This document shows, in pieces, positions 26,231 to 34,228 of a stretch of 64,000 nt of DNA (position 1 is its first letter; every line of letters begins with the position of its first letter). The translations under genes and the position numbers were made by a program. This DNA comes from Candidatus Cloacimonadota bacterium (lineage in GTDB: Bacteria; Cloacimonadota; Cloacimonadia; Cloacimonadales; TCS61). Location of the stretch: contig JAIPJH010000001.1 in NCBI GenBank assembly GCA_021734245.1, positions 65,823 to 129,822 of the forward strand, read 5' to 3'. The notes under the pieces are model-generated. The model worked only from the letters and a program-made list of their open reading frames with translations, was not told where the DNA came from and did no database searches.

Positions 26231-27352
26231 TTAGAACAACTTCAAATATCTATCAAACACGAAAAGCTTATTTCTGCTGTAACCAGTCATTTCTTTTACG
26301 ATATTTTTTTCCATCATTAGATTGATTAATGTTCTCATGGTTTTATCAGGAATATCAGTTTTCATTACTAATTCCTTTATGCTCAGGATAGGATTTTCAT
26401 AAAACACGTTAATAATTTTCAGAATCTTTTCTGATCGACTGCCAAAAGTATGACTCAATATTGTAATTTCTTGTTGTAATTCAATTATGTTTACAAATGT
26501 CTGTTTTGTGTTTTCAGAAGTAATTGAGATACCTTTTAGAAAGAATTTTATCCATTGTATGATTTTATTGCTTCGGGCTTCATTCAAGTAATGATAATAT
26601 TCGATTCGATTTTTCTCGAGATAGTCAGATAAATACAAAGCTGGTTTAGTTAAGATATTGTTGGCGATCAGATACAAAGTAATAAGCAGCCTTCCTACTC
26701 TCCCATTTCCATCTAAAAAAGGATGAATTGTTTCAAATTGATAATGCATTAGTGCTAATTTTATTAAATGAGGAACATTATTATTCTCATTAATAAATTT
26801 TTCGAGATCACCCATCAGATCGTTTAAATATTTATTGTGTGGAGGAATGAATTTAGCTTCGGAAAGATTTCTTCCACCAATCCAATTCTGGCTTTTTCTG
26901 AATTCACCCGGGGTTTTCTTTTCATCTCTTCCTGTGCTAAGTAAAATTCTATGTGTTTCTCTTATCAGGCGATTTGATAGAGGTAGTTTTTCTAACATTA
27001 GAATTGCATTTTTCATAGATTCAATATATTGATGTACTTCTAACCAATCATCTCTTCTCTCAGGAGAAATTTGATCTTCTTTCATAACAGCTTCATCAAT
27101 CTCTGTTTTAGTACCTTCAATTTTGCTGGAAGTGTTAGCTTCTTTTACAATGTGCATTTTTATAAACATATCGATGTCAGGGATCAGGTATGAAAACGCA
27201 TTAATTTCTCCAAGTTTTCTATTGGCTTCATCCAATAGAATATTTATGTCTGAATCTTCCCAAATCCAATTGGAATTAATGCTATTTGGCAGAAAAGCTT
27301 TGTATTTATATTCTTGAGTATATTTTCCAGATTTAAAATCTTCTAATTTCAT
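26231..27352 (-). CDS. Fic-family protein AMPylase with autoinhibitory motif and C-terminal winged helix
   Basis: A 373-residue Fic protein that probably transfers AMP (or another nucleotide) to a protein target. The catalytic loop HPFLDGNGRVGR near residue 207 is complete. An N-terminal class II inhibitory motif SSKIEG near residue 73 is present. The last ~75 residues look like a winged-helix DNA-binding domain (ILSIKELVMKTDIPDKTMRTL). The ATG at 27352 follows AAGGA by ten bases and is chosen over a TTG at 27391. The upstream region holds a cluster of TGACAAT palindromes that suits autoregulation. The gene stands alone, with no clear antitoxin partner. Confidence 0.9.
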   Translation of the reverse strand: MKLEDFKSGKYTQEYKYKAFLPNSINSNWIWEDSDINILLDEANRKLGEINAFSYLIPDIDMFIKMHIVKEANTSSKIEGTKTEIDEAVMKEDQISPERRDDWLEVHQYIESMKNAILMLEKLPLSNRLIRETHRILLSTGRDEKKTPGEFRKSQNWIGGRNLSEAKFIPPHNKYLNDLMGDLEKFINENNNVPHLIKLALMHYQFETIHPFLDGNGRVGRLLITLYLIANNILTKPALYLSDYLEKNRIEYYHYLNEARSNKIIQWIKFFLKGISITSENTKQTFVNIIELQQEITILSHTFGSRSEKILKIINVFYENPILSIKELVMKTDIPDKTMRTLINLMMEKNIVKEMTGYSRNKLFVFDRYLKLF

Positions 27353-27380
27353 AATTATTACATCCTTCTCATTTTTATGA

Positions 27381-27479
27381 GACAATGACAATATGGAAAC
27401 TTATTTTGTCAAATAAAACAAAAAATGACAATAAGAAATGCTTTATTGTCACTTCATCGTTTCAATCACAATAAAGCAT
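27381..27479. promoter_or_regulatory. Operator-like palindrome cluster upstream of fic
   Basis: TGACAAT or its complement occurs repeatedly: 27386-27392, 27406-27411 (TTGTCA), 27426-27434, 27443-27451 and a variant at 27466-27475. TGACAATAA (27426-27434) pairs with TTATTGTCA (27443-27451). ATGCTTTATTGT (27438-27449) also pairs perfectly with ACAATAAAGCAT (27468-27479), so the two palindromes share a half. This looks like a binding site for a dimeric repressor, possibly the Fic protein's own winged helix. Confidence 0.6.
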
Positions 27480-27877
27480 AAAAAAGAACTCGCTGAGACA
27501 TGACTCGTGAACGAAATACGAAAATAACAAAATTTAACAGCATTCTCACTTCACGCTTCACTGCGAAGCAAGTCTGCAAATCAGTCCATGACTTTAGTCG
27601 TAGGAGTGAAATACAAGACGAGAATAATAAACCGCCATCTTCCCATCTTCCCATTTTCCCAACTTCATCAAATCATCCAATCACCCAATCACCAAATCAC
27701 CACAAGGTTTGTGGTTGTGTAATCTTTCCCAACTGTGGAAAAATTCCCCAATTTTTTAAGTTACCTGCAAATCAATTTTTATTTATTTATTAAAATATTC
27801 CTCACTCTTCAATTTATATTTATTTATATTGCAGTAAGATGCGATTTTCTAAAAAAAATTTAGCGAAAAATCTCTAA
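27480..27877. other. Non-coding stretch with simple repeats between fic and gdh
   Basis: No convincing gene. It contains a small hairpin (GCTTC-ACTGC-GAAGC near 27570), GACTTTAGTC near 27590, a run of CCATCTTCC and CAATCACC-type short tandem units (27634-27700), and a 7-bp hairpin ACCACAA-GGT-TTGTGGT at 27699-27715. The last 150 bases before the sigma-54 promoter are AT-rich. An activator binding site for gdh may lie here, but I cannot point to one. Confidence 0.5.
27634..27700 (+). repeat. Short tandem low-complexity repeat
   Basis: Imperfect direct repeats of CCATCTTCC followed by CAATCACC/CAAATCA-type units. Unit length and sequence drift too much for a CRISPR. Similar AATCACCAAATCA text appears inside the coding region of the first C25 gene near 47835-47865. 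Confidence 0.6.
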
Positions 27878-27894
27878 TTGGCACTGGGATTGCA
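27878..27894 (+). promoter_or_regulatory. Sigma-54 (-24/-12) promoter of gdh
   Basis: TTGGCAC at 27878-27884 and TTGCA at 27890-27894 are separated by five bases, so the invariant GG (27880-27881) and GC (27892-27893) are exactly ten bases apart. This matches the consensus TTGGCACG-N4-TTGCA closely. Transcription would begin near 27905, about 35 bases before the gdh start codon. Confidence 0.85.
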
Positions 27895-27912
27895 GAATAG
27901 TAAAACAAAAAC

Positions 27913-27924
27913 GCCGATTTCGGC
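27913..27924 (+). other. Small hairpin in the gdh leader
   Basis: GCCGA-TT-TCGGC forms a compact 5-bp stem in the predicted 5' untranslated region, a few bases ahead of the GGGAG ribosome site. It may stabilise the mRNA 5' end. Confidence 0.45.
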
Positions 27925-27939
27925 AAAAAGGGAGATGAG

Positions 27940-29223
27940 ATGGAAAAATCTTTCAACGCTTTCAAAATGGCACAGGATCAATTTGATGCTGTTGCCGACA
28001 AATTGAATTTAAATGAAGCAGCCCGGGAACTTTTACGCAATCCGATGCGTGAATATCATTTTAATATTCCTGTAAAAATGGATGACGGAACATCCAAAGT
28101 TTTTCGCGGTTTTCGCATTCAACACAGCGATGCTTTAGGTCCCTGCAAGGGTGGAATTCGTTTTCACCCGCAGGAAACTGTGGACACAGTGCGCGCACTT
28201 TCCATGTGGATGACCTGGAAAACTTCCGTAGTCGATATTCCGCTGGGTGGCGGAAAAGGTGGAGTGATCTGCGATCCGCATAATTTAAGTGCTCGAGAGC
28301 AGGAACAGATCTGTCGCGGCTGGGTTCGCCAGTTAAACCAGAATGTAGGACCACTACGCGATATCCCGGCACCCGATGTGATGACAAACGGCCAGCACAT
28401 GCTGTGGATGCTGGATGAATTTGAAGCAATCACCGGACAAAAATTCCCGGGCATGATCACCGGAAAACCGGTCGGTCTTGGTGGTTCTCTGGGCAGAACT
28501 GAAGCGACCGGTTACGGTGTTATTTTCACAGTAAGAGAAGCTTTGAAAGAAATGAAGATCCAACTGCAAAATACCACAGCTTCTTTCCAGGGTTTTGGAA
28601 ATGTATCTCAGTATGCCATAAAACTCTACAACAAACTGGGGGGAACAGCACTTTGCGTTTCCTGCTGGGATCAAATTGATCAGACTTCCTACGCATTTTA
28701 CAAAAAAGACGGAATTGATCTGGATGAATTGATGAACATAACCGATCGTTTCGGTGGAATCGATAGAAAGAAAGCTGAAGAATTAGGTTATGATGTACTT
28801 CCCGGCGATAAATGGCTTGAAGTGGAATGCGACATTCTGGTTCCTTCTGCTCTGGAAAATCAGATAACAATAGATAATGTAGATAAAATAAATAATAAAG
28901 TGAAACTTATTGCCGAAGGTGCAAACGGTCCAACCACGCCGGAAGCAGATGAAGTTCTGCATCAGCGTGGAATTTTCATGATCCCGGATTTCCTGTGCAA
29001 CGCCGGCGGAGTTACCTGCAGCTACTTTGAACAAGTGCAATGCAACATGAACTACTTCTGGAGCAAAGATGAAGTTCTGGGTAAGCTGGATTACAAAATG
29101 ACAACCGCATATCACAAAGTTTCCAAACTGGCTCGTGATAAGAAACTTTATATGCGTGATGCTGCTTATATGATCTCTGTGGACAGAGTGGTACGTGCTT
29201 CTGTTGCCAGAGGTTGGATATAA
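27940..29223 (+). CDS. gdhA: Glutamate dehydrogenase (Glu/Leu/Phe/Val dehydrogenase family)
   Basis: Catalyses reversible oxidative deamination of glutamate to 2-oxoglutarate and ammonia. The 427-residue length is that of hexameric class I-like bacterial enzymes. The active-site pattern IPLGGGKGGVICDP with the catalytic lysine near residue 106 matches the family signature. Substrate-binding GGIRFHP, DVMTNGQHMLWM and the Rossmann coenzyme domain (SFQGFGNVSQYA) are visible. Coenzyme preference cannot be decided. GGGAG lies about five bases before the ATG. The sigma-54 promoter upstream implies control by an NtrC-type activator, unusual for a fermentative gdh but sensible for amino-acid catabolism. 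Confidence 0.93.
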   Translation: MEKSFNAFKMAQDQFDAVADKLNLNEAARELLRNPMREYHFNIPVKMDDGTSKVFRGFRIQHSDALGPCKGGIRFHPQETVDTVRALSMWMTWKTSVVDIPLGGGKGGVICDPHNLSAREQEQICRGWVRQLNQNVGPLRDIPAPDVMTNGQHMLWMLDEFEAITGQKFPGMITGKPVGLGGSLGRTEATGYGVIFTVREALKEMKIQLQNTTASFQGFGNVSQYAIKLYNKLGGTALCVSCWDQIDQTSYAFYKKDGIDLDELMNITDRFGGIDRKKAEELGYDVLPGDKWLEVECDILVPSALENQITIDNVDKINNKVKLIAEGANGPTTPEADEVLHQRGIFMIPDFLCNAGGVTCSYFEQVQCNMNYFWSKDEVLGKLDYKMTTAYHKVSKLARDKKLYMRDAAYMISVDRVVRASVARGWI

Positions 29224-29244
29224 GAGAACCCATCCTCAACAAAA

Positions 29245-29273
29245 AGGGCAGATCAAGTAAAAGGATCTGCCCT
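29245..29273 (-). terminator. Strong hairpin between gdh and the first ATP-grasp gene
   Basis: AGGGCAGATC (29245-29254) pairs perfectly with GATCTGCCCT (29264-29273). The T-run lies on the left side, so it works as an intrinsic terminator for minus-strand transcription, although the flanking genes are on the plus strand. On the plus strand it is a hairpin without a U-tract, and may instead mark an mRNA processing or stability point between gdh and the downstream operon. Confidence 0.65.
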
Positions 29274-29313
29274 GAATTTGAAAAAGCACAAATATTTTAA
29301 CATATGAGGAATT

Positions 29314-31047
29314 ATGATGCAAAGCGGTACAGAATTTAGTCGAGAAAAGGGATTTTTTAACGAAGAATTTAATTACATTGGTACAGGATTGCCGGGTGGA
29401 AAAGCCACCGGACTGGCACAAAGCCAGGAAATTTTGAAGAAGCATTTTCCTGATGGCGAAATTTCTGGAATGAAGATTAACATTCCTGCTACGACTGTTC
29501 TTTTGAGTGATGTTTTTGATGATTTTATGGAAAGCAATGATCTGTATGAAATTGCCCTCTCCGATGCTTCTGATGAGGACATTGCTATCAGTTTCATTAA
29601 CTCTTCTTTTGGCGGAATTTATGCTGGTGATCTGTATTATCTTATCGAAAATATAAAAAAACCTCTGGCTATCCGCTCTTCCAGTATTTGTGAAGATTCT
29701 TTAAAAGAACCTTTTGCCGGGGTGTATGAAACCAAAATGGTTGCCAATAATCAATTTACTCAAACCGATAAATACAATGCTCTGATCAATGCTGTTAAAT
29801 TCGTTTATGCATCGCTGTTCTTTCAGCAATCAAAAGATTATTTCCGCACCATAAATCGTGATATAAAAGAAGAAAAGATGGGAATTATTATTCAGGAAGT
29901 CATCGGAGATCAATTTGAAAATAATTTTCATCCTGCAATTTCCGGTGTATTAAAATCCTACAATTTCTATCCTTCCGACAGTATAAAACCGGATGCCGGA
30001 TTCGCAGCTCTGGCATTTGGCTTGGGAAAAACCATCGTAGATGGCAGCAGTTGCTGGAGTTATTGTCCGCGCTTTCCCAGAACCCCGCAGCCCTTCAATA
30101 ATATGAAAGATCTCCTTAATAATACTCAAAAGAAATATTGGACTATCAATCTGGGAAATATCGATAATCATAATCCGGTAGCAGAAACTGAATACCTTAT
30201 GCAAAACTCCATTTTTGAGATCCAGGATAAATTCCAACTTAAGAACATCTGTTCTACTTACGATTTTGCTAATGATCGTTTGATTATGGGAATTCAAAAC
30301 TATGGAGCACCTGTTCTGGATTTTGCTCCTACACTACGGGCAGAAATGCTGCCCTTGAATACTGTTATCAACAAAATCATGCAAGCTTGTGAAGAAGAGA
30401 CAGGAAATAAAGTGGAAATAGAATTTGCAGTCAGTATCGGGCAGGAGCAGAATCCCGAGCCAAGATTTGGATTTCTGCAATTACGTCCGATAAACATTTC
30501 CAATGAAACTGTTGAAATTCCTGAAAAAGAAATAGATTCTAATGATATATTGCTTTCCTCCAAAAATGCCATGGGAAATGGCATCAGCAAAGATATCTTT
30601 GATATCGTATTTATTCGACCCGACACATTTGAAATCAAGAATACCCAGCAAATTGCCAAAGATGTAGCAGAGATAAATGCTCTATTTTACAATAACAAAC
30701 GCAAATATCTGCTGATCGGTTTTGGACGCTGGGGCACCAGCGATCCCTGGTGCGGCATTCCAGTTCAATGGTCGCAGATTTCCAATGCCAAAGCTATCGT
30801 GGAAACAGTGCTGCCCAGCATGAGAGCAGATTTCAGCCAGGGTGCACACTTCTTTCATAATATGACCGCCCACAATGTGTTCTACTTTTCTGTAAACGAA
30901 GAAGAAGCAAAAAACCTTGACTGGGATTGGATCGACCGACAGAAAACAATCAATGAAACAAAATATGTGAAACATGTCCGACTGCCAGATGATTTGAAAA
31001 TAATGGTGGACGGCAGAAAAAGTGTAGGAATTATCTTAAAAAAATAA
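29314..31047 (+). CDS. PEP/pyruvate-binding (PPDK N-terminal ATP-grasp) domain protein with C-terminal GRWG region
   Basis: A 577-residue cytosolic protein. It begins with a PPDK/PEP-synthase-type ATP-binding domain: glycine-lysine motif LPGGKATGL (~28), the nucleotide-binding RSSSICEDS...PFAGVYETK (~122-143), and the closing FLQLRP (~386-391). It lacks the phosphohistidine swivel domain and the PEP/pyruvate barrel, so it cannot run the PPDK reaction alone. The last ~110 residues contain YLLIGFGRWGTSDPWCG (~467) and GAHFFHNM, a region shared with the next gene. GAGGA precedes tandem ATGs at 29314 and 29317. It is 31 bases upstream of its larger relative. Function unknown. Confidence 0.82.
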   Translation: MMQSGTEFSREKGFFNEEFNYIGTGLPGGKATGLAQSQEILKKHFPDGEISGMKINIPATTVLLSDVFDDFMESNDLYEIALSDASDEDIAISFINSSFGGIYAGDLYYLIENIKKPLAIRSSSICEDSLKEPFAGVYETKMVANNQFTQTDKYNALINAVKFVYASLFFQQSKDYFRTINRDIKEEKMGIIIQEVIGDQFENNFHPAISGVLKSYNFYPSDSIKPDAGFAALAFGLGKTIVDGSSCWSYCPRFPRTPQPFNNMKDLLNNTQKKYWTINLGNIDNHNPVAETEYLMQNSIFEIQDKFQLKNICSTYDFANDRLIMGIQNYGAPVLDFAPTLRAEMLPLNTVINKIMQACEEETGNKVEIEFAVSIGQEQNPEPRFGFLQLRPINISNETVEIPEKEIDSNDILLSSKNAMGNGISKDIFDIVFIRPDTFEIKNTQQIAKDVAEINALFYNNKRKYLLIGFGRWGTSDPWCGIPVQWSQISNAKAIVETVLPSMRADFSQGAHFFHNMTAHNVFYFSVNEEEAKNLDWDWIDRQKTINETKYVKHVRLPDDLKIMVDGRKSVGIILKK

Positions 31048-31078
31048 TAAATAAGGTTGTTATAAATTTGGATACATT

Positions 31079-34000
31079 ATGGATGAATTGAAAAGAAAAG
31101 AAAAACAATTGCTCGACAGCTTGAAAGAAAGACAGAAAGAACTAAACTGCATTCATGGACTGGAAGGAATTCTAATCGATTTTGAATCTCCTCTGGAGAA
31201 TATTTTATACAAGATACTGCGCGTGTTGCCCGATGGATTTCAATTTCCCGAAAAATGTTTTGCAGAAATTGAATACAATGGTAAATCTTACAAAACGTCG
31301 AAACATGAAAACACAATTTACATGCAAAAATCTCCCTTGCATAAAAATAATATAAACTTTGGTGAATTACGGATTTATTATACCGACGTTCCTCCGGAAA
31401 TGCATCACGAGCCATTTTTGAAAGAAGAATATTCTCTTTTAAATACCATTGCCAGTATTCTGGCTTCTTACCTGGTAGTACGTTCCTACAAAGAAAAAAA
31501 TATCAAAAACAATGTGCGCAGCGAATGGCAGGTAATCGTTAATATGCTGCAGAAAACCGATATAAAACTCTTTTTGCGAATCGCCAGGAAACTCTTGAAT
31601 CTGCTATTCCAGAAGGGAATCGAAGAGGTAAAATCGATCTATGCCAGTTTTGGAGATACTACCCGCAATTCCCAATTGGAACTGAGTTCCGAAATAAACG
31701 CTCCGCTGAAGAAAAAAGATTACCGTGAAACCATAAAATTGAGTGATCAGATCTTTGAAATAGCTGCCAGTCATTTTTCCGATAATGAAATGATGGATTT
31801 TATCCGCAAATGGATTCAGGAAGATAAATTGAATTTTCTCACCATTTCTCTGGAAAGTCCCGATTCTACTTTATCCGTTATTCAGGATGCTATTTATCGA
31901 TATCAAAATCAGGAAATCCACAAAGACACATTCTCGCCGTATGCCTACACAAACGTAAAAGTTCTGATGATCCAGAAACTTTTTACCAATCAATTGGAAT
32001 TCATCAATGTAGCCAAAAATTACATCGATCTGGAAGATTTCCAGGAAGTTCTGCAGCACACCATTTTCTCGGGAAATTCGCATGGAAAACTGGGCGGAAA
32101 AAGTACTGGTCTGTTTTTCGCCAACAATATTTTGAAAAGAGAAACTGAGAATGAATTTTTCAAAAATATCAAAACGCCGCAAACCTGGTATATTACATCC
32201 GATACAATGCTCAACTTTTTGCATTACAACAATCTGGAAGAAGTTGTAGAACAAAAATATAAAGATATTGAAATTGTGCGGGCTGAGTATGGAAACATCA
32301 TTCAAATGTTCAAGAATTCACACTTTCCGCATGAAGTGGCCAAAGGACTTTCTCAGCTTCTGGACGGTCTGGGAAATCGGCCGATAATTGTGCGCAGTTC
32401 TTCTCTGTTGGAAGATAGTTTTGGAGCAGCATTTTCGGGAAAATACAAAAGTCTGTTTCTGGCAAATCAGGGCAGCAAGCAGGAAAGGTTAAATGCTTTA
32501 AAGGATGCAATTGCAGAAGTTTACGCTTCCATCGTCGGACCCGATCCGATCGAATACCGTAAAGAACGCGGGCTTCTGGATTTTAAAGAAGAGATGGCAA
32601 TTCTGATTCAGGAAGTTGTTGGCGAAAAATGTGGAAAGTACTTCTTCCCCGCTTTTGCCGGAGTTGCTTTTTCCAACAATGAATTCCGCTGGTCATCACG
32701 CATTAAACGAGAAGACGGACTTCTGCGCCTGGTTCCAGGTTTGGGAACTCGTGCTGTAGATCGGCTCAGCAACGATTATCCTGTTCTGGCATCTCCCGGA
32801 AAACCCGGAATCAGAGTAAATGCCTCCACCGAAGAAATCTTGAAATACAGCCCCAAGGAAATCGATCTGATAAATCTGGAAACGAATTCATTTGAAACCA
32901 TGTCGATCGATAAGCTGCTGCAGGAATGTCGCGACGATTTTCCTCTTTATGATAAACTTTTCTCTGTATACGAACACAATTATTTCACCGAAAAATCTGG
33001 TTTCAGCATAGATTTCGATAAAGATGATCTGATTCCCACCTTCAACGGACTAATCAATAACACAAGTTTCATGAAAAAAATAAAGACAATTCTGGACATC
33101 TTGAAAGCAAAACTCTCTACTCCGGTCGATATCGAATTGGCCGTAAAAAATGATGATATCTATCTGCTCCAATGTCGTCCGCAAAGTTTTTCCAGCGAAG
33201 ATGAACCACAGCCGATCCCACAGGATATTCCAGCCAAAGATGTCATTTTCTCGGCTCATAAACACATTTCAAACGGTTATATTCCAGAAATCAATTATAT
33301 TGTTTATGTCGATCCGGACTGTTATACAAAAATGGAAACCATCGACGAATTACGCCGTGTGGGTCGTTGCATCGGAAAGCTGAATCTGCTGCTGCCAAAA
33401 AAGAAATTTATTCTGCTTGGCCCGGGACGCTGGGGAAGCAAAGGAGATATAAAACTGGGTGTGAATGTATCATACTCGGATATCAACAAAACTGCTGTTC
33501 TCATCGAAATTGCCAGAGAAAAAGGAAATTATGTTCCCGATCTTTCTTTTGGAACGCATTTTTTCCAGGACCTGGTAGAAGCTCAAATTCGTTATATCCC
33601 ACTCTATCCTGATGAAAAAGAAAATATTTTCAACAACAATTTCTTCCGTTTTTCCAACAACATTCTACCCAACATTCTGCCCGAATACGAAGATATCCAA
33701 AAATGTGTAAAAGTTATCGATATTCCCAAAGAAACTGATGGTAAAATCCTGAAAATATTTATGAATGCAGATTTGGAAGAAGCCATCGCTTATGTAGGCA
33801 AGCCGGGAAATCATCGCCGAAATTCTCAGGATAATCCCGAATATTTTGAATCAACCGATGAAAACTACTGGTATTGGCGTTTGCAGGTTGCAGAATATTT
33901 AGCACAAAGCATCGACAGCAGTAAACTTGGTGTAAAAAATATGTACCTTTTTGGAAGTGTGAAAAACGCAAATGCAGGTCCTGCCAGCGATATAGATATT

Positions 34001-34228
34001 TTGGTTCATTTTAAGGGGAACAAGCAGCAAATGGCAAATTTGCAAGCCTGGCTGGAAGGCTGGAGTATTTGCCTCGATCATTTCAATTATCTGAAAACAG
34101 GTTACAAAACGGGTGGTCTTCTTGATGTTCACATCATCACAGATGATGATATTGAAAAGCAAACCAGTTATGCAGCGAAAATTGGAGCTGTAACCGATGC
34201 CGCCAGAAAATTGGAGATGAATAAATGA
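31079..34228 (+). CDS. Sensor / ATP-grasp (PPDK-N) / GRWG / nucleotidyltransferase fusion protein
   Basis: A 1049-residue cytosolic protein. Residues ~18-140 are a sensor-type domain shared with the histidine kinase at 23112 (LHG..., LPDGFQFPE, PFLKEEYSLLNTIA). An uncharacterised helical region follows. The PPDK-type ATP-grasp domain has LGGKSTGL (~337), RSSSLLEDSFGAAFSGKY (~437) and LLQCRPQS (~698). The GRWG region follows (GPGRWGSKGD ~780; GTHFFQDL). The last ~95 residues are a DNA-polymerase-beta-type nucleotidyltransferase with GSVKNANAGPASDIDIL (~958-974) and a third acidic residue in GGLLDVHII. There is no phosphohistidine domain. It could be a nucleotide- or PEP-sensing modifying enzyme. 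The stop overlaps the next start (ATGA). Confidence 0.8.
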   Translation: MDELKRKEKQLLDSLKERQKELNCIHGLEGILIDFESPLENILYKILRVLPDGFQFPEKCFAEIEYNGKSYKTSKHENTIYMQKSPLHKNNINFGELRIYYTDVPPEMHHEPFLKEEYSLLNTIASILASYLVVRSYKEKNIKNNVRSEWQVIVNMLQKTDIKLFLRIARKLLNLLFQKGIEEVKSIYASFGDTTRNSQLELSSEINAPLKKKDYRETIKLSDQIFEIAASHFSDNEMMDFIRKWIQEDKLNFLTISLESPDSTLSVIQDAIYRYQNQEIHKDTFSPYAYTNVKVLMIQKLFTNQLEFINVAKNYIDLEDFQEVLQHTIFSGNSHGKLGGKSTGLFFANNILKRETENEFFKNIKTPQTWYITSDTMLNFLHYNNLEEVVEQKYKDIEIVRAEYGNIIQMFKNSHFPHEVAKGLSQLLDGLGNRPIIVRSSSLLEDSFGAAFSGKYKSLFLANQGSKQERLNALKDAIAEVYASIVGPDPIEYRKERGLLDFKEEMAILIQEVVGEKCGKYFFPAFAGVAFSNNEFRWSSRIKREDGLLRLVPGLGTRAVDRLSNDYPVLASPGKPGIRVNASTEEILKYSPKEIDLINLETNSFETMSIDKLLQECRDDFPLYDKLFSVYEHNYFTEKSGFSIDFDKDDLIPTFNGLINNTSFMKKIKTILDILKAKLSTPVDIELAVKNDDIYLLQCRPQSFSSEDEPQPIPQDIPAKDVIFSAHKHISNGYIPEINYIVYVDPDCYTKMETIDELRRVGRCIGKLNLLLPKKKFILLGPGRWGSKGDIKLGVNVSYSDINKTAVLIEIAREKGNYVPDLSFGTHFFQDLVEAQIRYIPLYPDEKENIFNNNFFRFSNNILPNILPEYEDIQKCVKVIDIPKETDGKILKIFMNADLEEAIAYVGKPGNHRRNSQDNPEYFESTDENYWYWRLQVAEYLAQSIDSSKLGVKNMYLFGSVKNANAGPASDIDILVHFKGNKQQMANLQAWLEGWSICLDHFNYLKTGYKTGGLLDVHIITDDDIEKQTSYAAKIGAVTDAARKLEMNK

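Noticed and set aside
27634-27700. Possible CRISPR-like short repeats
   Set aside because: Units are 8-10 bases, imperfect and without unique spacers; no cas genes nearby.
27500-27793. A 97-codon open frame between fic and gdh
   Set aside because: Its protein is mostly the translation of simple repeats (SNHPITQSPNH), it has no ribosome site or domain, and it spans hairpins.
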